Under the pieces are notes generated by a model, which did no database searches, was not told the DNA's origin, and saw only the letters and a list, made by a program, of their open reading frames with translations. A DNA stretch of 64,000 nt from Micropterix aruncella (Eukaryota > Arthropoda > Insecta > Lepidoptera > Micropterigidae), in contig CALYMY010000072.1 in the NCBI GenBank assembly GCA_944548615.1, forward strand, positions 79,501 through 143,500. Reading direction: 5' to 3'. Position numbers and translations under genes: made by a program. Each line of letters begins with the position of its first letter. Positions within the stretch are counted from its first letter, which is position 1. Shown here piece by piece: positions 11,986 through 22,729 of the stretch.

Positions 11986-12646
11986 AACGCATTTTTTTTT
12001 TTAAATCGCATTTATCACATTTTCAAATCGCGCTAAATAATTATCAATTCATACGCTACACATTTTAGCCGAGAGAGCATTTATATTTTAATTTACGGCT
12101 AAAATTCATTTTAGCACGCGCGCATTTTATCAACCTATTGTATTATATTCACTCATTTCTACGGCCAACACATTCTATCAGGTCAGCATTTTTTTTACCG
12201 AGCCATTGTCCATTGTTTTAAATATTTTTTTATTGTCGACATTTATAACAACGCCAGTCTAAACACATTGTAACGTAACGCTTTCGACACTCATAACAGC
12301 AAACGCCTCTCAAACTTTTCGAACACTCGCATAACAACATACGATTCTCAAACTTTCGCAAATCACACTTACACTTTTGTTGAAACTTTATCGTGAAGAA
12401 CTTCCATATTTTCATATACAAATTCTCCACTAGCGAGGGAGTCATGTTGGAGACTTCGCCCAACATACCCACAACAAAAGAAGTAATTTCTCTAGAATCG
12501 AAACCGCAAATACGCTCAAATATACACGAGCCAACTGCAATTGAATTCCAACTAAATTCGGCATTTATCGCACACACAGCTGATCACTAATGTCATTTCT
12601 ATTGACACACTTACTCTCCCCCACTCAGTGAATATTGCATCATACA
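11986..12646. other. Unassigned stretch with minus-strand Cys-rich frame
   Basis: A minus-strand frame of 115 residues (12230-12577) ends in Cys pairs (CKC, CEC, CCYEC, CYKC). It has no recognisable fold and no neighbours in support, so it may be chance. The flanks are AT-rich. Confidence 0.3.
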
Positions 12647-12928
12647 TCTTATATATAAAAATGAATCGCCGTGCGTTAGTCTCGCAGGATCTCGGAAATG
12701 ACTCGACCGATTTGTATTATTTTTCTTTTATTTTGTTTGGCTTGATTCAGGGGTGGTTAACAAAAAAAAATATTTAGGAAAAACTCAAAGAAACAACTGA
12801 TAATCGAAAAAATCGAAATTGGTCATTTCGGGAACATTGGCCACTTTCTAGATGGCAATCGCGGCGATCGTATTGTTTGACAGCTGCGCTATCCATAACT
12901 GTTATTCATTCCGTACAATGTGTAAAAT

Positions 12929-13455
12929 TTCAAAAAGTCAAAAAGTCAAAAAAGTCGCAAAAGTCAAAAAAGTCAAAAAAGTCGAAAAAGTCGATATAGT
13001 CGAAAAAGTCATAAATTCGGAAAAGTCGGAAAAGTTAAAAAAGTCGAAAAGGTCGAAAAAGTCAAAAAAGTCTAAAAAGCCGAAAAAGTAAATAAGTCGA
13101 ACAAGGCGAAAAAGTCAAAAAGTCTAAAAAGTAGAAAAAGTCGAAAAAGTCGTAAAAGTCGAAAAAGTCGGAAAAGTCAAAAAAGTCTCAAAGTCTAAAA
13201 AGTCGCATAAGTAAAAAAAGTCAAAAAGTCGCATAAGTAAAAAAAGTCAAAAAGTCTAAAAAGTAGAAAAAAAACGAAAAATGCGTAAACGTCGAAAAAG
13301 TCGGAAAAGTCAAAAAAAGTCAAAAAGTCGAAAAAGTAAAAAATTCGAAAAAGTCAAAATGAAAAAAAAGTAAAAAAGTCGAAAAAGTAAAAAGAGTCGA
13401 AAAAGTAAAAAAGTCGAAAAAGTAGAAAAAGTCTGAAAAGTTTAAGTCGAAGTCA
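12929..13455 (+). repeat. AAAAAGTC(G) minisatellite
   Basis: Over 500 bp of imperfect units AAAAAGTC, AAAAAGTCG and AAAAGTCAA. A shorter version of the same tract sits at 30335-30445 in the related Helitron end. The Lys-rich frame across it is an artefact. Confidence 0.9.
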
Positions 13456-13835
13456 AAGTCGATTTCGATTTCGATTTTCGAGTTTTAAAGGGTGTCGCTA
13501 GGTTGGGGGCAGGGGGGAGGGGGGAGGGTTGTTGTTGTAGGATTAATTATATTATTATTCAGATGGATTACGTTCCTAGCTACTTGACAGGAAAGTCTTG
13601 GGGTGACACAACCGTTTTTTTTAATGACATAACCACGAATTTGGTCTTAGTTTGGGGATTCCATTACTGTAACGACCTCATGCAAATTTTGATCGTTTTG
13701 CATGAGCATGAAAACAATTCCGTGTCGTTTTACAGTGTCCATTACAATGTCGAGAAGAAGAGATTACATTGGTCGACGAAGTCAGTCAAATGTGCGGCAA
13801 GCTACTTCAAGTGCAAACCGCACTGATGTCAGATG

Positions 13836-14079
13836 ATTCCTCATCATCATCTCGGCCGAAATACAAGATGAAGCTATTAATCCGAAATTGCTTGCAGTGG
13901 TGCCTAAGAATATGATCTATGGACTTCGCGAAGTTTATAACAACATTTCGCTCTGTATGCTCGATAGTAACTGTTCCAGGCGTTACCCGAGAGACCTGAT
14001 TACTTACGCAATCACAGTTGTGAAGGTCAAAGGGCAGGATGTAAATGTGGTCAATCGTTAGGTTGTGCCTTATTATCCA
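13836..14079 (+). pseudogene. Helitron Rep (HUH endonuclease) fragment
   Basis: At 13839-13853 the DNA reads Pro-His-His-His-Leu, corresponding to the Rep two-histidine motif. After a frame change, 13855-14058 reads AEIQDEAINPKLL, NMIYGL, then SLCMLDSNCSRRYPRDLI, which follows the Helitron Rep pattern of a conserved SPCM..GxCsKryPr segment. A TAG at 14059 sits where a Trp is expected before VVPYYP. Frame changes, a stop and degraded residues make it a relic. Confidence 0.75.
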
Positions 14080-14116
14080 TTTGAATACCCGTGCGTCTGG
14101 CCTTTACGATGACAAA

Positions 14117-14262
14117 TCACGCGTGTTGGAAGTTTGCGGAATTAACTTGGAATTTTCGTATTTCGCGCATGGACAACTGTATGTCCCGTGTTCGCCAAGC
14201 CATCGGTCGGAAAGCCATCATTTTTGTTTATTTACGCGCCGGAAAACAAAACAAAAAACATA
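14117..14262 (+). pseudogene. Helitron helicase C-terminal fragment
   Basis: The frame reads RVLEVCGINLEF, then FAHGQLYVPCS, close to the Helitron/Pif1-like helicase end (VCGLNLE...FSHGQLYVACSR). It follows the Rep fragment after under 40 bp, so the central Rep and most of the helicase are deleted. Confidence 0.75.
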
Positions 14263-14366
14263 TTTTACAAGAGTGTTTTGTGTTGAATGTGAACTGCATT
14301 TATATATTATCATGTAAATTAAATACATTGAATTTATTTCAATCACAAACGACTTTCATTTAATCA

Positions 14367-14410
14367 CCAAACGAAGCTCAAACCGTTTGAAAGGTTTGAG
14401 CTTCGTTTGG
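14367..14410. repeat. Perfect 18-bp stem hairpin
   Basis: CCAAACGAAGCTCAAACC (14367-14384) is exactly inverted at 14393-14410 around an 8-base loop. It lies about 100 bp after the helicase relic. It could be a Helitron 3' hairpin, although the expected CTRR does not follow. Confidence 0.8.
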
Positions 14411-15196
14411 CTCGAGTGTCGTGATCATGTACGTGCATGTTAAGCGTACCTACACTCGTGTATGTTGTTTTTAGCATACACTAAACAACTTAGAATATAC
14501 GCTGATGCCATAGTAAAAAGATAATAGCGGACTTACCAAAAAATAATAGAGGACTACCAATAAATATAAGCCAATGGGATGTTTTAGCACACGCGCCCGT
14601 CTTTAAAAGGAATTCTTAACTTTGACAGCTCCCCGATGGCGCAATTAAGGAAACCCGTGAAGAGCATAAAAGTATTTATTAGGGCATATTATTTGCAAAA
14701 CTTTCCTAATCAGTGTTGAGACCGGCTCACCGAAAAGAGGGGGATAGTCGCCATGACGATAATTAATTCCCGATTCACTCCGAAAATAAATTTCGACGAA
14801 GAAATTCGACGCGAATATTGCCTCCTCCGCTTTTGTCATTTGACTTTTTTAATATTTCTCTACGATAGCCGAAGTTCGGCTACTGACTCGATCCCCTCGA
14901 TCCCCGACGAGGTACGAACACCATGCGATCAGCTGTCGATCGTCGGTTTTACGTGACATGTCTATAGGCCAGTCAAATACGTAATTTTATGAGAAATTAC
15001 GGATAATGTTTTGAAACTTGGTGCTCCAGGTGCAATTAAAATGATCTGGGATACTGATACCAAAACAACAGCCTACCAAAATAAAAGTCTACCTTAGTAC
15101 GGGCATCACTCCAGAAAGGTAGATTATAAACTTAATAACATAGTATTTTAAATGTGTAAAATAATAATAAATAAATAAATAAAACCTCCTTTGCAG
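14411..15196. other. Spacer with a LINE-type tail
   Basis: No gene seen. A short run AATAATAATAAATAAATAAATAAA at 15160-15183 looks like a non-LTR retrotransposon 3' tail, with no coding part recognisable upstream. Confidence 0.4.
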
Positions 15197-16040
15197 TAAA
15201 ATACACAGTTGCAATCACTAAAAGAGACAACTCTACTCTTTATCTGATGAGGAGGGCTTTCTAAAATCTATCAATAAAGGTCTACAAGGCATATGCGAGA
15301 CCTATTCCAAATGAGCAAATATGTACATGTCCTAGAAAATATGCAGCCAAGGGCAAATAAAATGCTAGTGGGCCTAAAAAATAAGAATTGAACGGATTAC
15401 TCTTAAACAAAGAAGACAAAGCAGGGACCTGATTGAGAAATATAGATCGCAAATGTATATAAAATACACAGTTGCAATCACTAAAAGGGCCAACTCTACT
15501 CTTTATCTGATGAGGAGGGCTTTCTAAAATCTATCAATAGAGGTGTTTATAAAGGTCTACAAGGCATATGCGAGACCTATTCCAAATGTGCAAATATGTA
15601 TATGTCCTAGAAAAGATGCAACCAAGGGCAAATAAAATTCTAGTGGGCCTAAAAAATAAGAAATGGACGGATTACTCTCAAACAAAGAAGACAAAGCAGG
15701 GGCCTGATTGAGAAATATAGACCTCTCACAAATTATTACGATGCCCCTGAACTAAAGAATATTTACAAATTCAAAGCTCATAGTCAACACAAAGCTTTGA
15801 GCTCACAGCAAAAACTCAATGTGCAAAATATAAATCTAATCCTCGTAAGAACGTTGTGCAAAATGGAGTGGTGAATATGTGGAATAAACTAACATTTAAA
15901 GTGATTCTTGCAAGCTCGGTCGAACAATTTAAAAACAGACTCGATATGTACCCATAAAATTGTCAATATTATTTAAACTAGTTTTACAAAATCTGATCTG
16001 GACGTATCAGCAAAGCTGCCTTTCCAGAAAAAAAAAAATA
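15197..16040 (+). pseudogene. CR1-type LINE reverse transcriptase C-terminus, duplicated inside
   Basis: Pieces read as the end of a CR1-like reverse transcriptase: MQPRANKMLVGLKNKN-like sequence, RRQ(R)GDLIEKY, YYDAPELKNIYKFKAHSQH, then NGVVNMWNKLTFKV and SVEQFKNRLDMYP before a stop near 15957, followed by a short 3' region and an A-run at 16029. A ~260-bp part is tandemly repeated (15197-15446 and 15460-15720, about 95 percent alike by eye, with an 11-12-bp insertion in the second). Frame changes show it is dead. Confidence 0.8.
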
Positions 16041-16461
16041 ATAATAGTGATTATATAATAATATTGTATTATGGTTTCGGATGTGGTATTATCCTTATAA
16101 ATAGTATGAGAATGCGCAATTGAGTAACACTACACACGAGCGCCGAGCGTGAAGCGAATGACACAAATATCGCTGTTTGCGGGAGCTGATCTTGCGTGTG
16201 CGCGCGGTCGCGAGCGGAGACACGAGAAGCGTGCGCTTCGCGCGAGTGATTGCAAACGACTGACTCTGCCACTGCTTGCGCGCGCGCGCGCCGTGACGGA
16301 GATCAGTGATGGGACAACGTCGACAATCGCGGCGCGAATTCATCGATCGAACGGCCGCCGACCAAACCTGTATGGCATCCACATGCGAGTGTTGTATTAT
16401 GATATAAGTGTGTAGGGAGGTTGTCTAGAGTATAGAGGGGAATGTAGACCTATTTCAAAAT
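16041..16461. other. CpG-rich block, unassigned
   Basis: 16130-16370 is unusually CG-rich for the window (many CGCG words, a GCGCGCGCGCGC run). Frames of 88-95 residues on both strands are compositional and resemble nothing known. It could be a decayed promoter or LTR. Confidence 0.4.
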
Positions 16462-16874
16462 AAAACAGATTTCGACAAAAGTGGCAAATGTTTCTTTCTG
16501 CAGTTACTGAATCAAATAATTTGCACTGTACATGCATCCCAGACGCTTTGACAAAAGCGAGTCACCCTAACAATGTCACGTGATTGCGAAAGCTAATTTT
16601 GAGCGGATCAATATTTCACGAGGGCAGAAATAATTCCGTCTCCGCTACGAGAGAATTTTTCAGCGAGCACACAGCCTCCGTTTTGGCGGAATATAAAATT
16701 CAGCTAGCGAAAGCGAGTGTTCGCTGCCAACCTTGCCCCCGAGCCCTGCCTATTAAATATTCAGATGATTAAGTGATTCATATTTCTCAGTCCAGAGCAA
16801 GCCCCAGAGCAGTGGGCATGATTGAAATCACTGCCTTTTAACAGATCTTTCACATCAGTTCCTCAAAGAAAACA
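16462..16874 (+). repeat. Dispersed repeat C, copy 1
   Basis: About 410 bp closely match 18600-19010, from CAGATTTCGACAAAAGT to ACAGATCTTTCACATCAGTT, roughly 85-90 percent alike by eye. Internal words include GAGCGGATCAATATTTCACG and TTTTGGCGGAATAT. No coding potential is conserved. Confidence 0.85.
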
Positions 16875-16939
16875 GTTTTTCCTCCTCATCCCATAAGAGG
16901 AAATAAGTAGGAAATAAGGAGGAGGGAAAGTAATGTGTG

Positions 16940-17120
16940 ACGCGTTATTTTAGATGAATACGTAAATATCTATTTTGATCCCCCCTGAGACGAATAAGGC
17001 CAGTTCCAGATGGACGTCTGTCTATGGGTCTGTGTGTAATTCTCCACGATAACGCACACACCCATAAACTAATTGAGCAGAAATTTGGCATTCAAGCTAA
17101 TTTTACTAATTATCTTTTCC
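16940..17120 (+). repeat. Dispersed repeat B, copy 1
   Basis: Carries the family order: GGGAAAGTAATGTG, a CCCC(C)TGAGACGAATAAG segment, GACGTCTGTCT, a TGTGTGT run, TCCACGATAACGC and GAAATTTGGCAT. Other members are 17505-17880, 19650-20095 (inverted), 24940-25200 and 25840-25985 (inverted). Confidence 0.7.
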
Positions 17121-17504
17121 TCCTCATTTCTCCCAAGTTAAAATAAGAGTTCCGTAATTTTAAATTTAAATTAAATTGTCTTTTATTTCTATATGTTTTT
17201 CATACATATTTTTTGTAGGTACTATTATTTTTTATTTCATTTTTGGCAGTGTACTAAATCGAAATTATACGTGGCCATTTATTTTTTTTCGTTTGTTTTT
17301 TAACGTACACATGTATTTTTTTAAGTATTCAACGAATCTATTTCGAATGTGCCCCCAAGCACAAGCTTTCGTAGTTTATTCTCATCATCCCTAAGAAGAA
17401 ATGAATGTACGGGTATTTTTGACCCAGCGGAGCGAGATCGCTTTTTTACTCGACGAGAAATGATCATTTTGAAATTTTGTCTGTTTTGACTTTTATTCTA
17501 CCAA

Positions 17505-17880
17505 TCAACGAGAAAGGAAAGTACTGTGTATGCGTTTTTTTTTTTTTGACATGAAAACGGTGATACCCATTTTAAACCCCACTGAGACGAATAAGACTAT
17601 TTCTAGATGAACGTCTCTCTGTGTATCTGTGTGTATTACTCCACGATAGCGCCCATATGCTTAATCCGATTATGCTGAAATTTGGTATGCAAGCATCATT
17701 TGGCAACTGCAAGAGTTGAAAAAGTTGTGGTTGATATCGGTACACCTGGGGACGTACTAGTTATATTTAAATGATGACATATTGGACTAATAGACTTGGA
17801 ATTTGAAACACAAATGCATTTTTGGGCCGAAATCGATTTGAATTTTCGTCGGTCAGTATATTTACGTAAACGATTGAATA
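17505..17880 (+). repeat. Dispersed repeat B, copy 2 (left arm)
   Basis: GAAAGGAAAGTACTGTG, a T-run, CCCCACTGAGACGAATAAGAC, TCCACGATAGCGC, GAAATTTGGTATGCAAGCAT and TTGTGGTTGATATCGGT. It matches the reverse complement of 19650-20095 over several hundred bases, so the two may be the arms of one long inverted-repeat element. Confidence 0.7.
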
Positions 17881-18599
17881 GAACGTGTGAAATGCAACGC
17901 ATTAAGCATTCTCACCATCCGCGATCGTCGGCGACTGATTCGCGTCGTTGACTCTCGATATATTCGACGTTTCGCTGCCGTACGGTGTGAGTTTGTAGTG
18001 ACACATGATGATGAACCATGCATAAAAAATTGGTAAGCATATTTTATCAATTCGGTAGACATTTTTAAATTCCAAGATTTAATTGACGTCATGCCATCAG
18101 CAAAATTATCTATATGAATGATGACTTAGTTGAAGCTTTTAAAGAATTGATAAATACGTCTTTCAAATGTGTTTTTCTTACGATGTAAATAATAAATGTA
18201 TGAGAATAGCGTCTTTCAACGTTGTCTTTCACAGTTACAAAAATTAATTCACACGAACAATCCTCTCCTAGGCAACAAGCATCAAGACTTGCGCGCATAC
18301 ATTTAGAATATTAATCACTCTCGTCGATCGTATCAACGGTAAGCCGTCTCTCTGCTATGTTAATAATTAAATGGTCTAAATATTAAGACTGTGTTTATTA
18401 TACCATATGTACGCTGAGGTAACAAGACTCCTACATCCGCTGGGCTCGACAACGTGGTGACATCGACAACGTGCGACAGCCAAATATCCCACAAGTTCTT
18501 CATGTGAAAAATTGACATCACGATAAAATATTTCCGTGAGTTTTGGGTACTTACCAAGAAAATTTTGGGGCCACACAATTTGTTCCAAATTGAAAACTA

Positions 18600-19010
18600 A
18601 ACACAGATTTCGACAAAAGTAACATACGTTTCCTTTCTGCAGTTACTGATTCAAATAACTTGAACTGTACATGCATCCCAGACGCCTTGCCTAAAGAACG
18701 TCGCCCTAACAATGTCCCGAGATTGCAAAAGCTAATTTTGAGCGGATCAATATTTCACGAGAGCAGAAATAATTCCGTCTCCCCTACGAGGGAATTCTTT
18801 GGCGGGCACATAGCCTACGTTTTGGCGGAATATGAAATTTAGCCTGCGAAAGCGAGTGTTCGCGTCCAACCTTGCCCCCGAGCCCAGCCTATTAAATATT
18901 CAGATGATTAAGTGATTCATGGTTCTCAGGCAAGAGCGAGACCCAGGGCAGTGGGCATGATTGAAATCACTGCCTTTTAACAGATCTTTCACATCAGTTC
19001 TTCAGAGAAC
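18600..19010 (+). repeat. Dispersed repeat C, copy 2
   Basis: Matches 16462-16874. Immediately after it, CATCATCCCTAAGAAGAAATG and GCGGAGCGAG(G/A)TCGC also recur at 17383-17432, so the duplicated unit includes sequence that is rearranged between the copies. Confidence 0.85.
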
Positions 19011-19105
19011 GTAGGTTATCATCATCATCCCTAAGAAGAAATGAATGTATTTTTGACAGCGGAGCGAGGTCGCTTTAACTACTCGACCAGAGACGATCAT
19101 TAACA

Positions 19106-19180
19106 GGCCCGATGGCATAATGGTTACGTCGCCTGATCTTATATAGTAAGGTTTCTGGTTCGATTCCCGGCTGGGTCACC
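19106..19180 (+). mobile_element. tRNA-derived SINE head or tRNA pseudogene
   Basis: A 75-nt segment has an A-box-like TGGCATAATGG (19113-19123) and a perfect B box GGTTCGATTCC (19157-19167). The ends GGCCCGA and CTGGGTC pair as a 7-bp acceptor stem with wobbles and one mismatch, followed by ACC. The anticodon arm does not fold convincingly. It resembles arthropod tRNA-derived SINE heads (GCCCGATGGC...) more than a working tRNA. Confidence 0.65.
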
Positions 19181-19649
19181 ATTTTCCGTTGGGATAAAAT
19201 TAACGCAATCGCATTTCAATTACTTTGATCTAATACAATAACAAGACACCACGTACACATGTGTTACACTCATACGTATAAACAATTCAGTGTTTGGTTA
19301 ATTACAGGGGATCGTCGTACAGACCTGCCAATGGGGATTTTTTACAATAAATGGTGGAAACAAACAATCAAACCATTCGGAGTTTTGTCTTTGTTGACTT
19401 TTATATTTTATTTTCATATGAATCATATTACTATTTATTGATAGTAGTTTTTAAATGGTAACTATACGTTTAAAATAAAAAAGGTCGTGTCAACCTAAGA
19501 CTTTCCCGGCAATTAGCTAAGGACTCGAATTGCAAGCGCGCGTCGTCGTAATATTCGCCGTAAAACATTCGAATTTCCTACGAGCGAGACAACACAAAAA
19601 AGATTTAAATTTTGAACGTACTTCGTGCGATATCAAACGCGCGACGCAG
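19181..19649. other. Spacer after the SINE head
   Basis: No gene seen. The first ~200 bp could be the unique body of a SINE, but no second copy exists in the window to define it. Confidence 0.4.
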
Positions 19650-20095
19650 TGAATTTAAATATTTGACAACCCATACATTTGTATGGCGGAATTTAAATAT
19701 TATTTGTGTCGCTTATATATGAGATATTCCAAACAAAATTTCACAATGTTCTCAACCCAACAAGGCATCTTTGTACCGAATTTTAAGTCTCTAAGTCCAA
19801 TATTTCGATATTTAAGTAGGACTAGCGCGACCTCCGGTGGACTGATTTCAACCACAGTCTTAAGACATGACCAAATGATGCCTGCATGCCGAATTTCACT
19901 TCGATCGGTGAAGCGTTTGGGCGATATCGTGGAGGATAACACATACACCCACACAGACAGATAGACACACAGACACTCAGACAGTCTTTCACTCTGGAAA
20001 TAGTCTTAATCGCCTCGTAGGGAGAGGGAGGGGGGGTCAAAATGTACCTATATACCCGTTTTTATTTCGAAAAAAATGTGCTTTCACAATAATTT
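19650..20095 (-). repeat. Dispersed repeat B, copy 3 (right arm)
   Basis: Inverted relative to 17505-17880. On the minus strand it reads AAAGCACATT, a CCCCCCCTCC run, GACGATTAAGAC-like sequence, TCCACGATATCGC, GAAATTCGGCATGCAGGCAT and TGTGGTTGAAATCAGTCCACC. Confidence 0.7.
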
Positions 20096-20829
20096 ACCTT
20101 TTCGTCGGTTGGTAGGCCGGTAAAGTAAAATAGAAACATTTGAATCTTCTACTTTAGTAGATAAAATAAATCATGACTATGTCGACAACCAACGGAATCC
20201 TAGCCCAGCCTTCGTGCAGCACAGGACATTGATAAGCGAGGTAGTCCCATCATCGCTATGTATAATATGAACTGCACACAAATTTTAAAGCGTTTCATTT
20301 AAATTCACCGTTGTGTAAACATCATTACGCCGCGCGCGCCGCCTTCACGGGGTTAAATTATTAGTAGCGACGCTGATATTATGAACAAAAGAATCGAATC
20401 AATTTCGATATCAAACCCGATAATCATTTATTAGCAAATTGCGGGTAGAATTTGGACTTTTGTTTTCTTATAAAAGTCACGAAGATCGTCGAAGATCGTC
20501 GGTTAAGAGTGTAAAGCTGCTAAGTCCACTTTTTAGCGAAAGTATGAAATTGATGATGCCCTATTGAAAAAAAATCCTCTTTAATCTGGCCTAGTGCTTA
20601 ATTACTATTTATTTCGACAACCGCCTTTATTTGGATGCATGTAATTCTGCTAAGTCCAAAGGTCGCAAAAACAAGCGTGAAAATCTGCTAACTCCACATC
20701 TATCGGCCTTTCTGTATGACAAATATCAACGTGGCGTGCGTGCCGCATGACTCTATTGGCTTGTCGTTTATTAAAAATGATTTGCTATCTATTTAAGAGG
20801 TGAAATTGCCTATAATATAATAAATACAA
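20096..20829. other. Spacer with repeated TGCTAAGTCCA words
   Basis: CTGCTAAGTCCA occurs at about 20516 and 20647, and CTGCTAACTCCA at about 20688. Apart from these spaced direct motifs nothing was recognised. Confidence 0.4.
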
Positions 20830-21330
20830 ACGGAGCTGCCATGGAATTCACCGACCGGAGTCGGGCCCATCATAATACTATTTTTTACACTTCTGGGGGG
20901 TGCTCCAACGAGCGAGGTTACTGGGGTCTGGAAGTGTATTCTGAAAGGCATTCAAATAAAATTTCAGCATCTCTGGCGTCCAGTCATAGAGCATTACCTT
21001 CCAGTGCATTGGAGGCGGAATGCAAAAGTCCCCAATTGTTGTCCAATCATTCTGGCATTGAAGGCCAATAGCATGAGCCATACTCTTGCTGTCCTAATCT
21101 CCCCGCAAAAGAGACTTCTTCAAGTCCACGTCGCTCGTGGTTGTACTGCCATACCCCAGACCAGTGCCATTCTGGCTGATTCCAGTAAGGAACTTTTTGT
21201 GGAAGTCTACGCGGGCTTGTAGATCATTTGAATCACTTCGGCCACTTATTACGTGCTTCGATATTGCCGGATCTTTGGAATTGCACAGAATCGAATTTTT
21301 GGTTATTCTGGAGTTGGCGTAGAGCAGAGA
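20830..21330 (-). pseudogene. Unidentified protein-coding relic
   Basis: The minus strand has a frame of 67 residues (20878-21081) with CQNDWTTIGDFCIPPPMHW, then WTPEMLKFYLNAF and LARWSTPQKCKK. Upstream the same frame continues after one stop with ARVDFHKKFLTGISQNGT and DVDLKKSLLRGD. Composition looks like real protein, unlike neighbouring frames. I do not recognise the family; a degraded mobile-element or host exon is possible. Confidence 0.35.
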
Positions 21331-22185
21331 GGGCAGTTTAAGCGCTAGCCCAAAATTTTGTTTGGACCTGAAGAGAGTCGAGGGGTCTACTAGGTATTAC
21401 GGAAAATAAAGAATTGACCGAGTTTATAAAATCCCTTCCCACAAAGGAGTAACACACTATTGAAGATCATTTATACAAAAGCGATACCCACTGATCATGT
21501 AGCTAGCGATACTTTGCCAAGTGGCAACCAAAAGCCTGCCTTTATAGGTTATTTATAGGAGCTGGTTGGCGAAAAGAAAAAAAATGTTGCTACTCTTTCT
21601 ATTACATATTTTAATCAAGTATTGGATATCCACAATATTGTCTTTTTCATCCAAAGAAGGATCAATGTAAGAAAAGTGATACCCACAAAATATCCTATAT
21701 ATCTGATGAATAATTTAATTTACATATAAATAAAAAAACGAAGCACGAATAATAAAGAAAATGACAGATTTATCGTTAATCAAAGTTTACTGTTAATTTA
21801 CAGGCGGTTTTGATGGCACCTATATTTCAAGTATCAAGTTTTATATACCATACAACTAAATTATGCATTTAATGTGTATTTTTATAAATTGTGCAATAAA
21901 GATGGTTTTTGTACATCTGGAACGCAACGGAAGGCGCAATACAGCTAAAGAAATTGCCTCAATAAGTGCTCGATTCATAAAGGAAAACTTATATATTCTG
22001 ATATCAACAGAAAAGCTAATGTTGGGCCTTTACAAATGGTAGTTTATAGCCACGGCTGTACTTCGCATATAATAATTATTTGCTAAATCATAACAGAAAC
22101 GTAACCGTGTCTAATTATTTATTGAATGTTGCCTTAAACATAGTAAAATAACATCAGTAGAACATCTCGAGCCCGTTTTCGAAAT
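21331..22185. other. Spacer, no gene seen
   Basis: AT-rich DNA with only short frames and no repeat shared elsewhere in the window that I could see. Confidence 0.5.
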
Positions 22186-22189
22186 AACC

Positions 22190-22460
22190 ACCAGGGTTTG
22201 CCTCAACTATTTTTTTGTTTTTTAATTTAAACTAATATAAAAGGAGTTGAGCACGTTGCGTCATCTAGCGGTAGGTAAAATATCGCGAATAATGTTATTC
22301 GCAATATTATAGCTACTGATAAATGGCACAACTTTTTTTCAGTAGATATAATTTACAAATTTGACAAAAAAAAAACAAAAACAAAGTAAAAAAACTTTTT
22401 GTTTTGTTTTATTTATTTTCTAGTAATAAAAGTTGCTTAATTGCTCGTACTGATTCAGCC
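22190..22460. repeat. Palindromic repeat D, copy 1
   Basis: Contains GAGCACGTTGCGTCATCTAGCG, a TATCGCGAATAATGTTATTCGC palindrome, and on the right AAAAGTTGCTTAATTGCTCGTACTGATTCA, all shared in order with 23608-23990. Confidence 0.6.
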
Positions 22461-22729
22461 ACTACTGGGATGTTAATCGCCATTTACAATCATGAACAAT
22501 GAATCCGGGTCACCAATATAAACCCTAATATCTCGGAAACGAAAACGAAATAAGAATGGCTGTAAATGAAATAATTACCACAAAGAATATTGAATATTAG
22601 GAACGCTTCCTAATGTTTTTTTGTACATAACAGAAACAAAAGTAAAAACAAATGCAATGAATTAGTAATTCGATTTTCCAAAAAATACTTATTTTGACCT
22701 TAGCCTTTGATGGCGTTACTTTACAGCTT

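Larger units (their letters stand above)
12647..14410 (+). mobile_element. Decayed Helitron with Rep and helicase relics
   Basis: The left edge TCTTATATATAAAAATGAAT, followed by CGCCGTGCGTTAGTCTCG, is a form known from Helitron 5' ends. A diverged second copy of this end is at 30054. It is followed by an expanded AAAAAGTC minisatellite, then Rep-domain and helicase C-terminal remnants on the same strand with the middle missing, and a strong hairpin at 14367-14410. No clear CTRR 3' terminus was seen. Confidence 0.7.

Noticed and set aside
12852..13091. Lys/Ser/Val-rich frame of 79 residues
   Set aside because: Translation of the AAAAAGTC minisatellite.
16095..16415. Arg/Ala-rich frames in the CpG-rich block as a gene
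   Set aside because: Open on both strands because of base composition, with no conserved pattern.
19106..19180. Functional tRNA gene
   Set aside because: The A and B boxes are good, but the anticodon arm does not fold well and the acceptor stem has a mismatch and wobbles. A SINE head or pseudogene fits better.
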